Notes under the pieces: model-generated | The model's database searches: none | The model's input: the letters and a program-made list of their open reading frames with translations, nothing else | What the model was told of the DNA's origin: nothing | Part shown: positions 1-12,509 of the stretch, one piece after another | How positions within the stretch are numbered: position 1 is the first letter of the stretch | Layout of the letters: each line of letters starts with the position of its first letter | Translations under genes and position numbers: made by a program | Origin: Fistularia commersonii | Taxonomy: Eukaryota; Chordata; Actinopteri; Syngnathiformes; Fistulariidae | DNA length: 64,000 bases | Assembly (NCBI GenBank): GCA_037954325.1 | Contig: JBBMNZ010000003.1 | Location: forward strand, 7,855,965 to 7,919,964 | Direction of reading: 5' to 3'

Positions 1-655
1 CAAGTAAACCATAACAATAATAGATAATAGTAGGAAATTGTATAAATTGTATAAAAAAAAAATATATATATATTTATGTACCGGACCAAACATTCGTAGA
101 TACCATAATGGCAACCTACAGCTACAAAGCTTTTCCGTTGCTTTAACATGTCAAGAAGTTGCACTTTTTCTGAAAGATTCAGCGTCAGACAACTTAGAAG
201 GTGAAGAATGCTTGGGTGTCACGGTTAAAGAAACAAAAACTTTTACGGATAATTTACGCAAACACAACACTGCAGAGGAACGCTATGAGTAGCGATCGCA
301 CGTGGATATACAAAACGGACAAGGCGATGCTAAATGGCTGAATGCATGCTATGCTCAGTAGATGTAGAGTATGATTGCTGAGCCAGACCACTATTCTCTG
401 GCTGGTCGCTACCCTAGAAATTTTTTCCATAAAAAAATTGAAATAATATATATAAAAAAAAAACATGACAAGAGCAAAAACCTGTGCTATAGCAAAAATC
501 CATGATATAAATTGAATAAAAAGTTCCACGATGCAGTGAGGCTGCAAAAGCTGAACGGTCTTTCTTGCTGTGCCGCCAAACTTGGGAAATTAATTAATTA
601 ATACACGCACGAGGCATATCGATGTCTCTATACCTTATTATCCAATACATAGTCG

Positions 656-1240
656 TTGTCTTCTTCTTTTCCTTTCCTTTCGGCTTTTCCCTTCAGGGCT
701 CGCTGTGGCGGCTCCGAACCTCCTCCATCTAAACCTATTCCCTGTATCCTCCTCTCTCAACCAACTATTCCAACTCACTTCATTTCCTCTCTCACTACAT
801 CTATAAATCTTCTTTTTTCCAGACTTTCTGGTCTTCCTCTAGAGCTCCTGTCCAGCAGCTCCAATTCCAGCATCCGTCTACCAATATATTCACTATCCCT
901 CCTCTGTACATGACCTTACCAACTCATTCTGGCTTCTCTGACCTCTCTGAAACATCTAACATGTGAAATCCCTCTGATGGACTCATTTCTGATCCTATCC
1001 ATCCTTCGCAACATCTTCATCTCTGCGACCTCCAGCTCTTCCTCCTGTATTTTCGTCATTGTGACTCTTTCGAGACCATACAGCATCGCTGGTCACACTA
1101 CTTTCTTGTATACTGTTCCTTTCATTCTTGTTGATAATCTTCTTTTGCATAGCACTCCTGACACTTTTCTCCACCCATTCCATCCTGCTTGAACCTGTTC
1201 CTTTACCTGTTTTCTACACTCTCCATTGCTCTGGACTGTT
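656..1240 (-). mobile_element. Degenerate LINE ORF2 C-terminal fragment (RTE-like)
   Basis: Read on the minus strand this carries the pattern of a very common fish non-LTR element tail: stretches matching GDP-x-x-R-E, MKxVGVREEDA, RLRWFGHV and AELKMLRF homologies, in several frames. Many substitutions and indels; no intact frame. Family assignment to RTE is by recall. Confidence 0.55.
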
Positions 1241-1249
1241 CACCCTATT

Positions 1250-3610
1250 TGTTCCGACTCAATACATAGTAAGATATTTTTCACAAGTCCCTCACAGGAT
1301 GCCTCAAGTCTATTCAAGGCCAAGAATACTAAATAAAAGCTGTGACATTGCCAGCGCTTAGTTCTATGGAAACTGAAAGAAACTGCAGTCGCTATGACTG
1401 TTGAAGGAAATGCCCTTTGCCCCTCCGAAACAATTCCAAACAAGATTGACGTAAATTGTGTTGCAAAAGTCGAGCTGTAAATGACATTGTCGAGAAAGAA
1501 TGATACAAAAAAAAAAAAAACCCCGTTTCTGTTTTCGAAGTCAAACGTCAAGTACTTTCACTGTTTGGTTTCTTTGATAAACCAATATGCAACGACTGCA
1601 ACATTCAGCAGCTCTGGGATATGATAATAAACAGCCAAAGACAAGCACTTTTCCCCCTTTTCAAAAAAGAAAAAAAAAAAAAAAAACTTATGGACAATAC
1701 TTTTCCTCAAAGTTGTTGGCAAAAGTGCGAACCAATCTTCCGCATTTAGGCAAAATGTTCCCCCCGGGTCACATGTTCATAAAGCTCTCTCCTCCGTTCC
1801 TTCTTAGGAAATTGCCTTGTGGGCTGTGGGACCGATATGTCAATAAATGCCTTCAAAATACATTTCCGATTCCGACTGTCCCCCGAGCTGCCTCCCTGGC
1901 AAACCGCCACCGGTTTCCTGAATTAGTTTGTTAAAACCTCCAGCCGCCGCACGGTTCAACGGAGGTTCCTCCTGTTATTTTGATAGTGAACTGAAAACTA
2001 TTTGTTTTATTTTTGAAAAAGAGAGCAAGCCAAGTAAGCACATTACGTTATTTCAGTGTGTAAAGTAATGTTAGATATTATTATTTTTTTTAATAGAGAC
2101 TTTCCAAATGTGCAGATGTTTGAATGGGATATGTGTGTTTACAGAACTATATGTCGGTATTGTTTGATCTCCTGAGCTGAACTTTCAGAGGCCTCACAAA
2201 CCCAAAGGGCACGCCCCATACTGGATTTCGTCAATACGACCATCTGCGCTCCACAAAACGACGTCATATTGGAGCTTTTCACCGGCAGAGTTTCTCTGTG
2301 GTCGCTGGGGAAACACAACCAAATAATGCTGGAAGGTCACGGTCACTCCAGATGTGTCCGGTGACATTGATTAAGCTTATAAGAAAAGCCTTCTACCGCG
2401 GTCAAAATTTTTAAGAGAGAGCAACTTCAAAATTTAAGGACGGCTGTGACACTTTATTTAAAACTCAATAATATCCCGTCATGAGCCCCCGTTTGAGCCA
2501 TCAGCCCTCCAGACGAACCGGTGAGTCACGTCTGTCAGCCGTCTCCAAAGACAACTCTTCATCAGTGACTTTGCCAGATATGATTATTATCTAAAGAGCC
2601 GGGAATGATCATTACTGCGAAAAAAAAAAACCTGTGCAGGCACCAAATACCCTCCGACTGCCGGCAGTATTTCAAAACAAACAATTCTCTTTACTCTCCG
2701 AAGAAGAAAGAAAATGATGTAATAAATTAACAGGGAAAAGAAACAAATATTTTCAAACGAGAATGCAATTAAAACTATATTTTCCAAGATAACCAAGGAG
2801 ACGGATCCTTCTAATCACTCCGTCACACTTCATCCGTCCCGCTAATTGCCCACCTAATCTCAAAACCTTCCAGCCACATGAAACATTTTTACTGTTTCAG
2901 TTAAAGGCTCGTGAAGTTTTTCCCCCGTAGCCAAGAAATAAATAAAGAAATTAAAAAAAAGCTGTCTTGCAAAAAAAAAAAAAAAAAAAAATTGCAGCTT
3001 CGTCTTCCTTGAAGGGATTTTTTTAGTTTTCTTTGAGTTCCCTGTAACCTTGTTGTCCTCAGTACCACGAAGCGAAGCTATGGAGATCGACAAGAGGACA
3101 TGTCGCGATCGAGCTATCATCCATGAAATCCCCGCCGAAACCCATCCGTCTGGGAGATCACGCGTCAAAGCCGGGACTCGGGGTTGACGCACGAGAAGGG
3201 CCGAGGGAAGACAATCCCCTACCTCGGAAAACCGGCAGAGCTGAAAGAATCTGTGCTAAACTGCTCACTACTGAAATCCCTGCTAAAGTTCCAACACAAG
3301 CGGGCCGTAGAGTTCGGAAGGGAAAAACTACACGGCGTTTGCATCTGGTAAACGTGACCTCTGAGGTAGATGACAAAGAAGTGGAAAAAAGAGGGAACCT
3401 TCAGGGACTGGGACTGATAGGAGGGGTTGCAAAATATCCTGCACTTCATCAGAGGGGGAACAAATACACACAGCAGTGATCCTTCAGTATGTAAGCTGTT
3501 TTTGGTTGGTTGTTTGAAAGAGAAAGTAAGGATCTTCATTCAATTTTGGTACAGCCAAGAAATTCTGGATGTAAACCCCAAGACAGCAACTGCGTCTCTT
3601 GGAACTCAAA
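1250..3610. other. Unassigned intronic DNA
   Basis: Mostly unique sequence with short A runs. A 118-codon frame at 3123-3479 crosses a moderately GC-rich part but overlaps equally open antisense frames and shows no family features. No splice-framed exon recognised. Confidence 0.3.
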
Positions 3611-3614
3611 GGGA

Positions 3615-3850
3615 CTCAAACACCATGATTTATACCGCTTATCCTTGGGCAAGAGGTGGGGTTCACCCTTTACCAGTGGGTCACAGGGGCCACGTATAGA
3701 GAAATAGAACTTTTCACTCTCATTCACATGTTTCGGCAATATAGGGTCTCCAATTGACCCACCTCATGTTATACGACTGTACGAGCACACCAGCCCCTGT
3801 TGGAAACCAAACCAGGGACGTCCTCTTATGAGGTGGAAGCTCAAAGTAGG
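3615..3850 (-). repeat. SINE-like repeat fragment
   Basis: Minus-strand copy of the abundant tRNA-headed fish repeat: 'ccgcttatccttgggc', 'ggttcaccctttacc', 'agggtctccaattgaccc' and a degenerate head end near 3830. Confidence 0.5.
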
Positions 3851-3859
3851 ATACAAGTG

Positions 3860-6050
3860 TGCTGCACATGGGTAAACCAGATACATGGTCACAATGTTTT
3901 GAAACCACAGCAGCTTTTCAGCTACTGAAAAGAGTGGGGTTATTACAGTAACTAGCAAAACAAATCACTAACACTCAGTCAGCAACACAAGAGCGTTTTT
4001 TTTTTTTTTTTTTTTTTTTTTCTGCCAGGTCATTTTTATTAGAATTTCATTTCATCCAAACCACAACCTCTGAACCCACTTGCCGTCTAAATGTGAAATG
4101 TGGTTTATGTTACAGTTTATTGTTATTCATTTTTTATTATTATTTTTTTTTTTATTATTCTATGAATTTTCTATGATCGACCTCTGAAGGAACAATCAAA
4201 TACTTTATCTTCAGTGAATCTTCCTGGAGTGCACAATATTTAAGGAAATGGCTGATTGGAGATGGCCAATTGGTCATGGACACAAATATAGAAATGTAAT
4301 TTAATTTGTTCAGTTTGTTCCAATCCAACACTTTTATTAATCTATTTATTTTTATTTTGATTAGATTAATTTTCGGTGATCGATCTCTAAAGGAACAATC
4401 TAATACTAATACTCCAGTGAACCTCCAGAGAATGTGCAAGAAAATGCTGATTACAGATGCCCCAGGATTGGTGGTGGGCATAAAAATGGATATGTAAGTT
4501 CATTATTATTAAAAAAAATAACACAAAGTTCACTCAACAGAAAGTTCCTTTCAAAATTTTCTGGGGAAAAAAAAAATATATAGGGAGAATTTTTGATTTC
4601 TTAGGGGTATATCTTTATTCAAGGTTAACATGGAGATATTGTATTAAATATTTAGTTGACTGCTAATGAAAAAAGAAAGAGAAAAGCAGACTTTCAAATT
4701 TTAGAGGGTTTTTCATACGGCCTTGATCCCAATAAGGATCGGTTACATCAGCCTCTTATCCATACATCAGTTTAATGTATAGATAAGAGGCAAAATCTGC
4801 ACTGGACGAGCACAAATTTTTTCAAGAGTCAAGCTTGGTACTCCTGAGAACCATATCAGTGTTTGAAAATATGTGATACAACCATTTTGAAGCCAGCTGC
4901 TGGATCACTGGGAGAGGAAATAGAGGATAGCGTTCGGGGATAAGACTGCTGAGGCCATGCCGGGGTAAACCAGAGGGCAGGGGAAGCAAGTTCAGGCACG
5001 GAATAGTTTGATCCAGATAATTAATAACAAACCTAATAATTGGACAGCTTGTGTTTGAGATGAATCCAAGGATCCTCTGAGAGAATCCGCAGGGGTTTCA
5101 GTTGTCCCTTCGTAAAAGAGGCCGCGATGCTATGTGTATTTGTTACAGCATTGAAATAATATATTTAAAATAATTTAGTCAGCTTAAGCTCTTTCAAGAG
5201 AAAAACGCTCAATATCATGTCCATCCGGAGCAGTTAGACATTAAATAGCAGACAAATTGGCAAATGTTGGGGTGGGGGGGGTATCACAGGTGGCACCAGC
5301 AGAGGGATTTTGCGGCTAAAAGGAAGGCATTAGCAGTCGGTGCACACTGAGAATTATGAGATGTAGGGGGAGGGGGGGGGGATGCAAAGAACAAGTAATA
5401 ATGAGCAGACTGAAGATTGGGTGCACTAATCTCAGCGGTGCGCTCATCATTACAGAAAATCATCCGGCAGGTCTTTGCGATTGCCGCTCCGAGGCCGAAA
5501 CAGCAGAGCGTATTATTTTAACACGCGGGAAATATAATGTGTGCCCATGGCAGAGAATATTGACGGCACAGCAGCGGAACAGAGGGGAAGTTTGTAAAGA
5601 AAACTTCAATGTATTTTAGGATACAGAAGCTGATGTTTACTTACATTAGGCTTTTCAAATGTGTTGGCACTTGAACACTAAAGACCATTTTACTAAATTA
5701 CGATACAAGGATATAAGGGGAAGAAAAGCCAAGCATACCATAAAGGACATGGCCTACCATAAAAAGTTCATTTTGAAACTTATACCGTGGCCGCACCCCA
5801 AACAAAACACAAACAGTGCAACTTCAAATATGCTCTTGTAAAGTCACCAGTCAGGGCAGAAACGCCAAAGGGATTTTTTATTTTTTTTTATTTTTTTTTC
5901 TAAACCCACTGTTTGGTTAGCAACGCGTTGCATATGGATAATAGGAAGATTAGCAAGCTGGCCTGAAATGCCGGAGCGTGTCACTGGCTCATAAAAGTGA
6001 AAGAGGAGCGTTGGCAGGCAGTCAGAAAGGTCATTTGAGGTGCTCAGATC
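3860..6050. other. Unassigned intronic DNA with an internal repeat
   Basis: Two related ~150-base units near 4150-4270 and 4365-4470 share 'cgatctctaaaggaacaatc' / 'cgacctctgaaggaacaatc' and 'cagtgaa(c/t)ct', a local diverged duplication. AT-rich; the rest is unassigned apart from the unique stretch at 5395-5600. Confidence 0.35.
5395..5600. other. Unique GC-balanced stretch, possible conserved element
   Basis: About 200 bases without repeats or microsatellites, with 'ctcatcattacagaaaatca' and a CG-containing middle. An 87-codon frame crosses it but has no recognisable features. Called a candidate noncoding element only on complexity. Confidence 0.2.
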
Positions 6051-6059
6051 GGGAAAACC

Positions 6060-6600
6060 ATTTATTTACTGATGAATTAATGATGGTAGATGTCCCTCTC
6101 AAGAGCTTCTGTTGGGATATCAGATAATGGATGGCTGTTCGAAAACAGAACAAGGTGAGGAGTGATGACTGGATGTTGTAGACAACGGGTGAAGGACAAT
6201 CGGAACTCATGGCACCTCTTCTTTTCCTCTCGGCCGCTCCCTTCACCGTGAATCATCTCCATCCATCTAACCCTATTCATTGCATCCTTTTCTCTCACAT
6301 CAACTAGCTTCATGTCCCCTTTCCCTCCATCCATAAATCTCTGTTCTTCCTCTAGGCCTCCTGCCTCCTGCCAACCTCAGCATCCTTCTCCCCGCATCTT
6401 CATAATTACTGTCGAACCATCTCAGTGTGACTTTTATTCAAGAACATGTAAAATGTCCCTCTGATTGACTCATTTGCTGATCCCCTCTCTCAAAGAGAAC
6501 CTCGACATCTTCATCTGTGCTACTTCTCTGCTTGCGTTTTTTTTTTTCCTCAATGCCTCCAAACCATCAAACCATACAAACAGAGCTCACAGCAGAATCA
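6060..6600 (-). mobile_element. Degenerate LINE ORF2 C-terminal fragment (RTE-like)
   Basis: Same family as the copy at 0.66-1.24 kb. The minus-strand frame at 6334-6200 encodes DMKLVDVREKDAMNRVRW, the typical end of this reverse-transcriptase polyprotein; the remainder is shifted and truncated. Confidence 0.55.
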
Positions 6601-6609
6601 CGCGATAAA

Positions 6610-8119
6610 AATAAATAAATAAATAAATAAATAGATAAATAACAATGATTAAAAAAAATACAAGTGAAAACATTCTTTCGTAAAATCAGGTGTATTTATA
6701 TATATTTTTTTTTTTCTATTGCATGCACTACAGGTAATGACAATTAATCTGGTAATCTGGATTGGCGTTACTGGTGAAAAACACTTACCACTCACATAGA
6801 CATACATACAAACATACACGCATACACATGTGTACATAAATATACATATATAAATACATGTATATTGATATAGACGTATGTACATATATATACAAACACA
6901 CACACATACATACAGATACACACACAGAAACAAAACTTCATGTCGCATCTCCTGGCTGGTGCCAGGCTTTTGACAAACATCAATATTTCTTCTCTCCCTT
7001 CACTCCCCCAGCCCATTTCTTCTTGAGGTATGGCTCTAAAAAAAGCAAGAAACCAAAAAAAAAAAAAAAAAAAAGGAAAAAAAAAATTGTACCCTGATGG
7101 TTTCATTTAGACTCCCCACTTTATAGGGGGACTGAACTGCAGCGGCGGTCGTCTTTTTCCTGACTCTCCACTGAATCATGTTGCCCTGCTTCCTCCTGTT
7201 CCACATCCCGCTCTGGGTGGTCCAGATTGCCGTGCGCAATGTCCAAAAATATCTTATAAAAGATCGCATGTCAAAAGAACGAACACCCCCCGCAAGAACG
7301 TCGACCTTATAGGATGCCACGCGCTAACATACATTTTGATAAATACCGTACACCTTGACTGTAAAAGAAAACTCGACTAACTTAAAATACCTGAGATCCT
7401 AGATAGTGTGACGTGTTGTGCAGGAGAGTCTTCAATGGCCTCAGAACTTCACTGGCCTCCTCAAGCTAAACATTTGAAAGCCCCACTGTTTATGTGGGTG
7501 TCCTGTGATGCACTAACCCGGTCCTGCACAGATTATTGCAGGACAGAATATTGAAGCGCCTTGAACGAGAGTGTTGGCCTTATCAGTCACAACCTGAGGT
7601 TGCACGTTTTTTAACTTAGACGTTGATAACAGAGCACATTTCCTGAACAAGTGATTCCTCTCCTCTCTTTGCCAGTTGGAATCCTTGCTTGCCACAACAG
7701 AAAACAACGTGACATCGATGCAGTTCTATTTATCGTGTCCCTCATGTTCTCGAACCTTTTGTCTTCTGAACCCTCATAAAAGGACATAATCACCGCTCTC
7801 AGACAGAGAACTTAGGGCTAAAAACTGCCTAGCTTAAATTTCATTCAAGTAACTGCCCTCCTCCTGGGGAAGCTTTTCCCTTTGCATTCCCACAAGCAAT
7901 ACCAAGGTAGGGACCACCATCCGGATAACGGTCGGTCCCTCAAGCCCCACAATCAGAAATAAATCACCTGGAAGAGGAAGAAGACATGAAGTTGCTTCAG
8001 CAATCTTATTTGGTGTTTTAGTAATACTAACCATGAACTATGAGTGGTGTGAGTTTTGGTTGTTTTTCATTTTTTCGATTTTAACCCTGCACCACGTGAG
8101 AACCCTGGGCTAACTTATT
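6610..8119. other. Unassigned intronic DNA
   Basis: AAAT and CA/TA microsatellites at 6607-6930, a poly-A at 7055, otherwise unassigned. Confidence 0.3.
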
Positions 8120-8600
8120 TTGGATTATTTGGAAATCTCTCTGTGGCAGATCAGCGGACCTACAACCTTTTCACAGTCCTTTTCTGGCCGGTTCTGCCTG
8201 TTTTTTGGTGAGAAAACAGCTGACAGGTAACTGCCGTTTAGAAAAATTAAAGGTATCTGATAATGGGCGTGGCTTATCAGTTCTACCAATCAGCAACATT
8301 ATAGGAGATCCTATGGATCCGAAAAAAAAGAAAATGCCTGCGAGCCAGAGCTAAACTGGCTCTAGAAACCGAGGCTATGGTTTCCAGTTGCTATGCGCTC
8401 TGAATGCATGAAATAAAAATCTGCCTAGTTCCTGAAGGATCCAGGAGCTGCAAAAGAGTTCCTGCAGCTCCTGGAACTTGGAAGTGGCTATGATATTAGT
8501 CAAGTTAACTGAAAGTCCCTTACCAGTAAAGGGACTAAAAGGTAAATAATCCAAAATGAAAACAAGGATGGAAATGAGTTGAGCAGCAGCCAAGCAATGT
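8120..8600 (+). repeat. Unclassified repeat family D, copy 1
   Basis: Shares ordered blocks with the copies at 33.5 and 35.3 kb: 'atctctctgtggca', 'aagaaaac-gc-gac--gtgac', 'gggc(a/g)tggc', 'taccaatca-caac' and 'cctatgga-ccg'. Probably a nonautonomous DNA element; no clear ends found. Confidence 0.45.
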
Positions 8601-8619
8601 TGTAAATGTTATTTATGCT

Positions 8620-10395
8620 GCAAAAGGTATGCTCCATGATTTTAATGTTAACGGGGGTGGTTAATGTGCGCCGTCCGGGAAAACCGCTACGCTTTCACTA
8701 ATGCTCTCGACAGCTCCCCTGTGCGCTCTAAACAACAATATCCGCTTCGCAAAACGGCCCCGGCTCAACCTGGCTGCCACTTCTGAAGGGATGGGATTTC
8801 CACGAGATCTCGCCGATCTTCAGAGGGAAATTAACAGAAGATGAATTGACAGGTAAAAGGATTCACGCGAATCAGTCATACTAGGTGGAGCAACACAACC
8901 TCAATTCATCTCCTTTATCATTTTTGCCTTAAATCAACTGTTGCATCTGAACCAGCCACAACGCAGTATGTGAGCAGAAGCACAGGCACTAGGAAGCCCG
9001 TGGTGAAGATTTTTTTTTTTTTTGCCTCAAAGATTGAGACGAATGAGGAAACCAGGATTGGTAAGAAACCCTGATTACGACTTCTATTACACTGCCTCTG
9101 AACTGTGCCTCTTTTTCTTGACTGCGTTGTGAATCACTGTGGGATAGGATTACAGGGACGAGTGATGACAGATTGCTACACAGATACCCGGGCCGATAAG
9201 TGCCCAGAAAGCTCCCCTCCTTCCTCCGTCTCGCACCTCTCTCTCCGTGTCTCCATAGGTTTGCATCATTCCCCCACTAATCCCTCTCTTATCCACATTT
9301 TTAGTCTGCCTTTGAGCATAATGTTCCCGGCGATAAGCCACCTCGCAACAGTCAGGAGCTACACCTTGGCATTTTGCTCTACAACACGGATGCGGGATAA
9401 AGCGGCATGCCCGTATACGATTACGCACGGTAAACGGCATAAAACCTGAGAGGCAGGCTCACAAATGCGACCACCTGTCCAACCCTGCTGCGGCATCTCA
9501 GTGGAGGATGAGTGAAAATTAAAAAGGAAGCATCCCGTTTATTTAGAAAAAAAAAAATCGTGTTTATTCTGTTCAGTCCCGATTTCATGGCTGTTTATTA
9601 TCCAATCGAGCACTTACAACACAGATGTAAGAACAATATAAGGGCATTTTTTTTTTTCCGAGATGCACGAGTGGCCTTCTGGAATGAGTGCTAAAAAGGC
9701 AGCTAATGGGCCGATTGATTTTGGACCTGATGTCGCGCTAAAGTGTAAGGACAGCTAAGTCACAGAGATTTACTCGTCCAGCGCGAGAAGGCGCAGACTT
9801 TACAGAAACGGAGCAGTTGCGAAGATGAGTAAATCTACCGCAAAACCAACGAGGGTCTTTGACACGAGAAATAACGAGTACGTAAAACCAGCCAAGATCG
9901 ATGTTAATAATCATACTTAGCAAAATATATCAATCAAATGACATGCTGAACAACCGTGTCGCTCTTCAGCAGGCTTGTGACCAGAAGAAAAGATCGAGTA
10001 CGTCGATTTATGGCATTAAACCTGCTGTTTGATGGGAAAATAAACAACGGCAGATTATTTCCCGCCCTATCAATTTCCAGCTGTAGTGGCTCTCTATGAA
10101 GCCGCAATCAGATACCGACAAGGTGGAAAACATAATTATAAGTAGTGGCGGGAGCTTTGGGGCTCTGAGGCTGTTATAAGGCTGTGTTTGATATTAATTT
10201 ATTATGATAATTTAGCTGCCGTACTCCCTTTGCTAAAGCCCAGCTGAACACACACTCATATTCACACAATAGTTTGAGTGTTTGCTTTCCCCCAGCCAGT
10301 GCTCTTGCAAAGAAAAAGCCAAGGTGCAGATAAAACCTTTTTTTCTTTTTTAAATCCGCATTTAGATCGGATAAATAGCTGACCACTGAATATTA
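8620..10395. other. Unassigned intronic DNA
   Basis: Low-repeat, moderately GC-balanced sequence. Nothing coding supported; open frames on both strands at 9105-9449 mirror each other. Confidence 0.3.
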
Positions 10396-10399
10396 TCTG

Positions 10400-10570
10400 G
10401 GCGGTCAGAGGTTAGCGCTTCTGCCTCACGCCAATATGGTACCTGGTTCGATTCCAGCACAAGCCTTTCTGTGTGGAGTCTGGTTTCCTACCACAGTCCA
10501 AAAATATGTAAGGGGTTAATTGGAGAGCCTAAAGTGCTCGGATGTGTGAATGAAAGGATGAATGGTTTTA
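10400..10570 (+). repeat. SINE-like repeat, 5' portion with tRNA-like head
   Basis: 'gggcggtcagaggttagcgc', 'ctggttcgattccagc' (B-box-like GGTTCGATTCC), 'cctttctgtgtggag', 'ttcctaccacagtcc', 'gttaattggagagcctaaa'. It ends exactly where the MITE at 10571 begins. Confidence 0.6.
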
Positions 10571-11720
10571 CAGCAGAACATCAGCTTAAGAATTGAATTT
10601 GTTCTTTGACTCAGTTCATGAACCCAAGTGTTTGGGGAACCAAATAATTTTGTTTCCAGTGAAATCGATGTCAATCCTCCCAATCTGTTCTCCGAATACT
10701 GTAACATTATGCAAGCTTTTGAAACTTTTTGATGGGTTTATTTTGGCAAAAATACAGAAAGGAATTACCGTAATTTCCTGACTATTGAGCGCACCTCAAT
10801 ATAAGCCTCACCGGCAAGCCAATCGCTATCTCGGTCTTCCTCCTGCGTACTAAAACCGTCAAAGTCGTCTTCTTCAGTGTCGGAGTTGAACAGACTCAGA
10901 ATTTCCCGGTCATTTCATCGGTCCTATGTGACTAAGATAAATGTTTTAGCGGCGTGAAGCTCGTTAGCACCCCGCCCCCAAAAAAGTCCATATATTAGCC
11001 GCATCATTGTTTACGTGAAATAAGTCGCGGCTTATCGTCCAGAAATTACAGTACCTTAATTATTACTTTATTTCTGATGTTCTTTCTCTTCTTGCAAACA
11101 TTAGCATGCAAAATTAACAGCTTCTAGCATGTGAGACCCTCGCTAACTCTATCTCCAGCCAGCTGTCTTTCACTAATCCATAATAAAAATAAGTTTATTA
11201 TTTCTTCTAAGACTTGAGAACTTTGCTTTGTTAATATAGTCACCCCTTTAGCCACATCAGCCGTTTTTAGCGCATCTTTGTTCTTAAGGATTGTACAGAT
11301 AGTTGAGCTAGCATTGTCGGAGTGCTTGGCCAGATGTGGAACACGAACACACTCAAGTTTAGCACTTATTTCCTTCTTCAAATTGTCTGTCATTCTTAAA
11401 TTCTTCTTAGCACCACTTGCACTTTTAACTTTTTGGGGTCTGTAATCAGGGCTTACTTACTTAAAAAAAAAAAAAAAAAAAAAAAAAAAGCCCAGAAAAG
11501 CGTTATAACACAGAGAACACAGCGAGGGATATAAACAACATGGAGTCCCATTCACGACTGCCGCTACACTACAACGGCACAAACGCGGACAGCCCAATAG
11601 TTTATTTCTTTGTGTCGTGCACCGAGACTTGTTCGCAGGTTGATTCAAAAGTCGATCGAACGCTCATTCATAGTCCGATTTGTTCATGATTTGGGGCTTT
11701 CGTAAGGCGAGGTTCTACCG
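10571..11720. mobile_element. Tigger-like MITE, interrupted by a second MITE
   Basis: Ends CAGCAGAACATCAGC and (complement) CGGTAGAACCTCGCC are degenerate terminal inverted repeats flanked by TA. The interior aligns by eye with the element at 40133-40914 (shared 'catgtgagaccctc..ctaa..ctatctccag' and 'acagaaaggaatt' segments). Removing the insert at 10768-11051 leaves about 865 bases, close to the 782 of the other copy. No coding frame of note. Confidence 0.6.
10768..11051 (-). mobile_element. 284-base MITE nested in an older MITE
   Basis: Terminal inverted repeats CCGTAATTTCCTGACTAT and (complement) CTGTAATTTCTGGACGAT, with TA on both sides (10766-10767 and 11052-11053), as expected for the Tc1/mariner-pogo group. 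The interior on the minus strand keeps a short acidic peptide frame (EILSLFNSDTEEDDFDGF) also present in the copy at 50.9 kb. Confidence 0.7.
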
Positions 11721-11889
11721 TATGTCTCGATATGTAGCCCTGTGACCAACTTACCCAATAACAGGTAGGACAGGCTCCAAGCAACCCCACGACCCTGAAT
11801 GCAAGTTAAGTTGTATGAAAAATCAATAAATGGATTATTATATCAAAATAAATTAATGACTGGCTATAGAAAGCACTATGAAAAAGAGG

Positions 11890-12240
11890 AGTTTTTGTGT
11901 CCCTATGGGAGCCGTGTTGTCGGGGGGCATCGGCCCCTAGTAAGGTCTCCAATGACTAAAGAGCGTCTAGGTGAGGCTCCTGTCTAAGAAGCATTCAGAG
12001 GCAGCCTGGTGATTAATAACAAGAGGAGAGAGACCAGGAAACCCTTGCCTGGAGAAGCTAACCTGCTGGAGGCTGGACCTCGGCCAAAGGGTTTGGTTTG
12101 GCATGGTGGAATGAAATGACTCGGAGTCATCATCCGGTCACGCCGTTAGGTTACCTGGCCGAATCTGTCCCCCCGCACGGCGACCCGGTTCAAGGGGAGG
12201 TTCAGTGTTAACTCCCTGGCAGCGATGGAGCCACAGCTCG
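11890..12240 (+). mobile_element. Probable LINE-related dispersed repeat fragment
   Basis: The opening segment, with GGGGCATCGGCCCC followed by a 'gtaaggtctcc...gtctaggtgagg' phrase, resembles a dispersed internal repeat seen in many fish genomes. Edges and family are uncertain; no coding capacity. Confidence 0.3.
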
Positions 12241-12446
12241 CGCAGGAGGTGAGGCAGTACCAGCTGGAAATGGAGAACAAGCCTGGACACCCGTCTTTTT
12301 TGGCATTGGTACTGCATCACCACCAAAGAAGCCCAGTGAACATGCCAAACCGACCATCTTTAACTGTTTCCATGCCAGACCAACCGTCGTTTCACTTTTG
12401 CCTCTCTTGTATTACACAGATAGTCTGGAACAAGATGTTACCTCAC

Positions 12447-12448
<2 letters not shown>

Positions 12449-12500
<52 letters not shown>

Positions 12501-12505
12501 TATAT
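12449..12505. repeat. Poly-A followed by (TA)n and CA
   Basis: Compound microsatellite; the apparent Lys/Tyr-Ile frames over it are artefacts. Confidence 0.95.
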
Positions 12506-12509
12506 TTAT

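Noticed and set aside
1203..1222. Another CAGGTAAAG on the minus strand as a second ratchet site
   Set aside because: The upstream minus-strand sequence is purine-rich, with no pyrimidine tract, and it lies inside a LINE remnant.
3123..3479. 118-codon plus-strand frame
   Set aside because: Antisense frames are equally open; no family motif or exon signals found.
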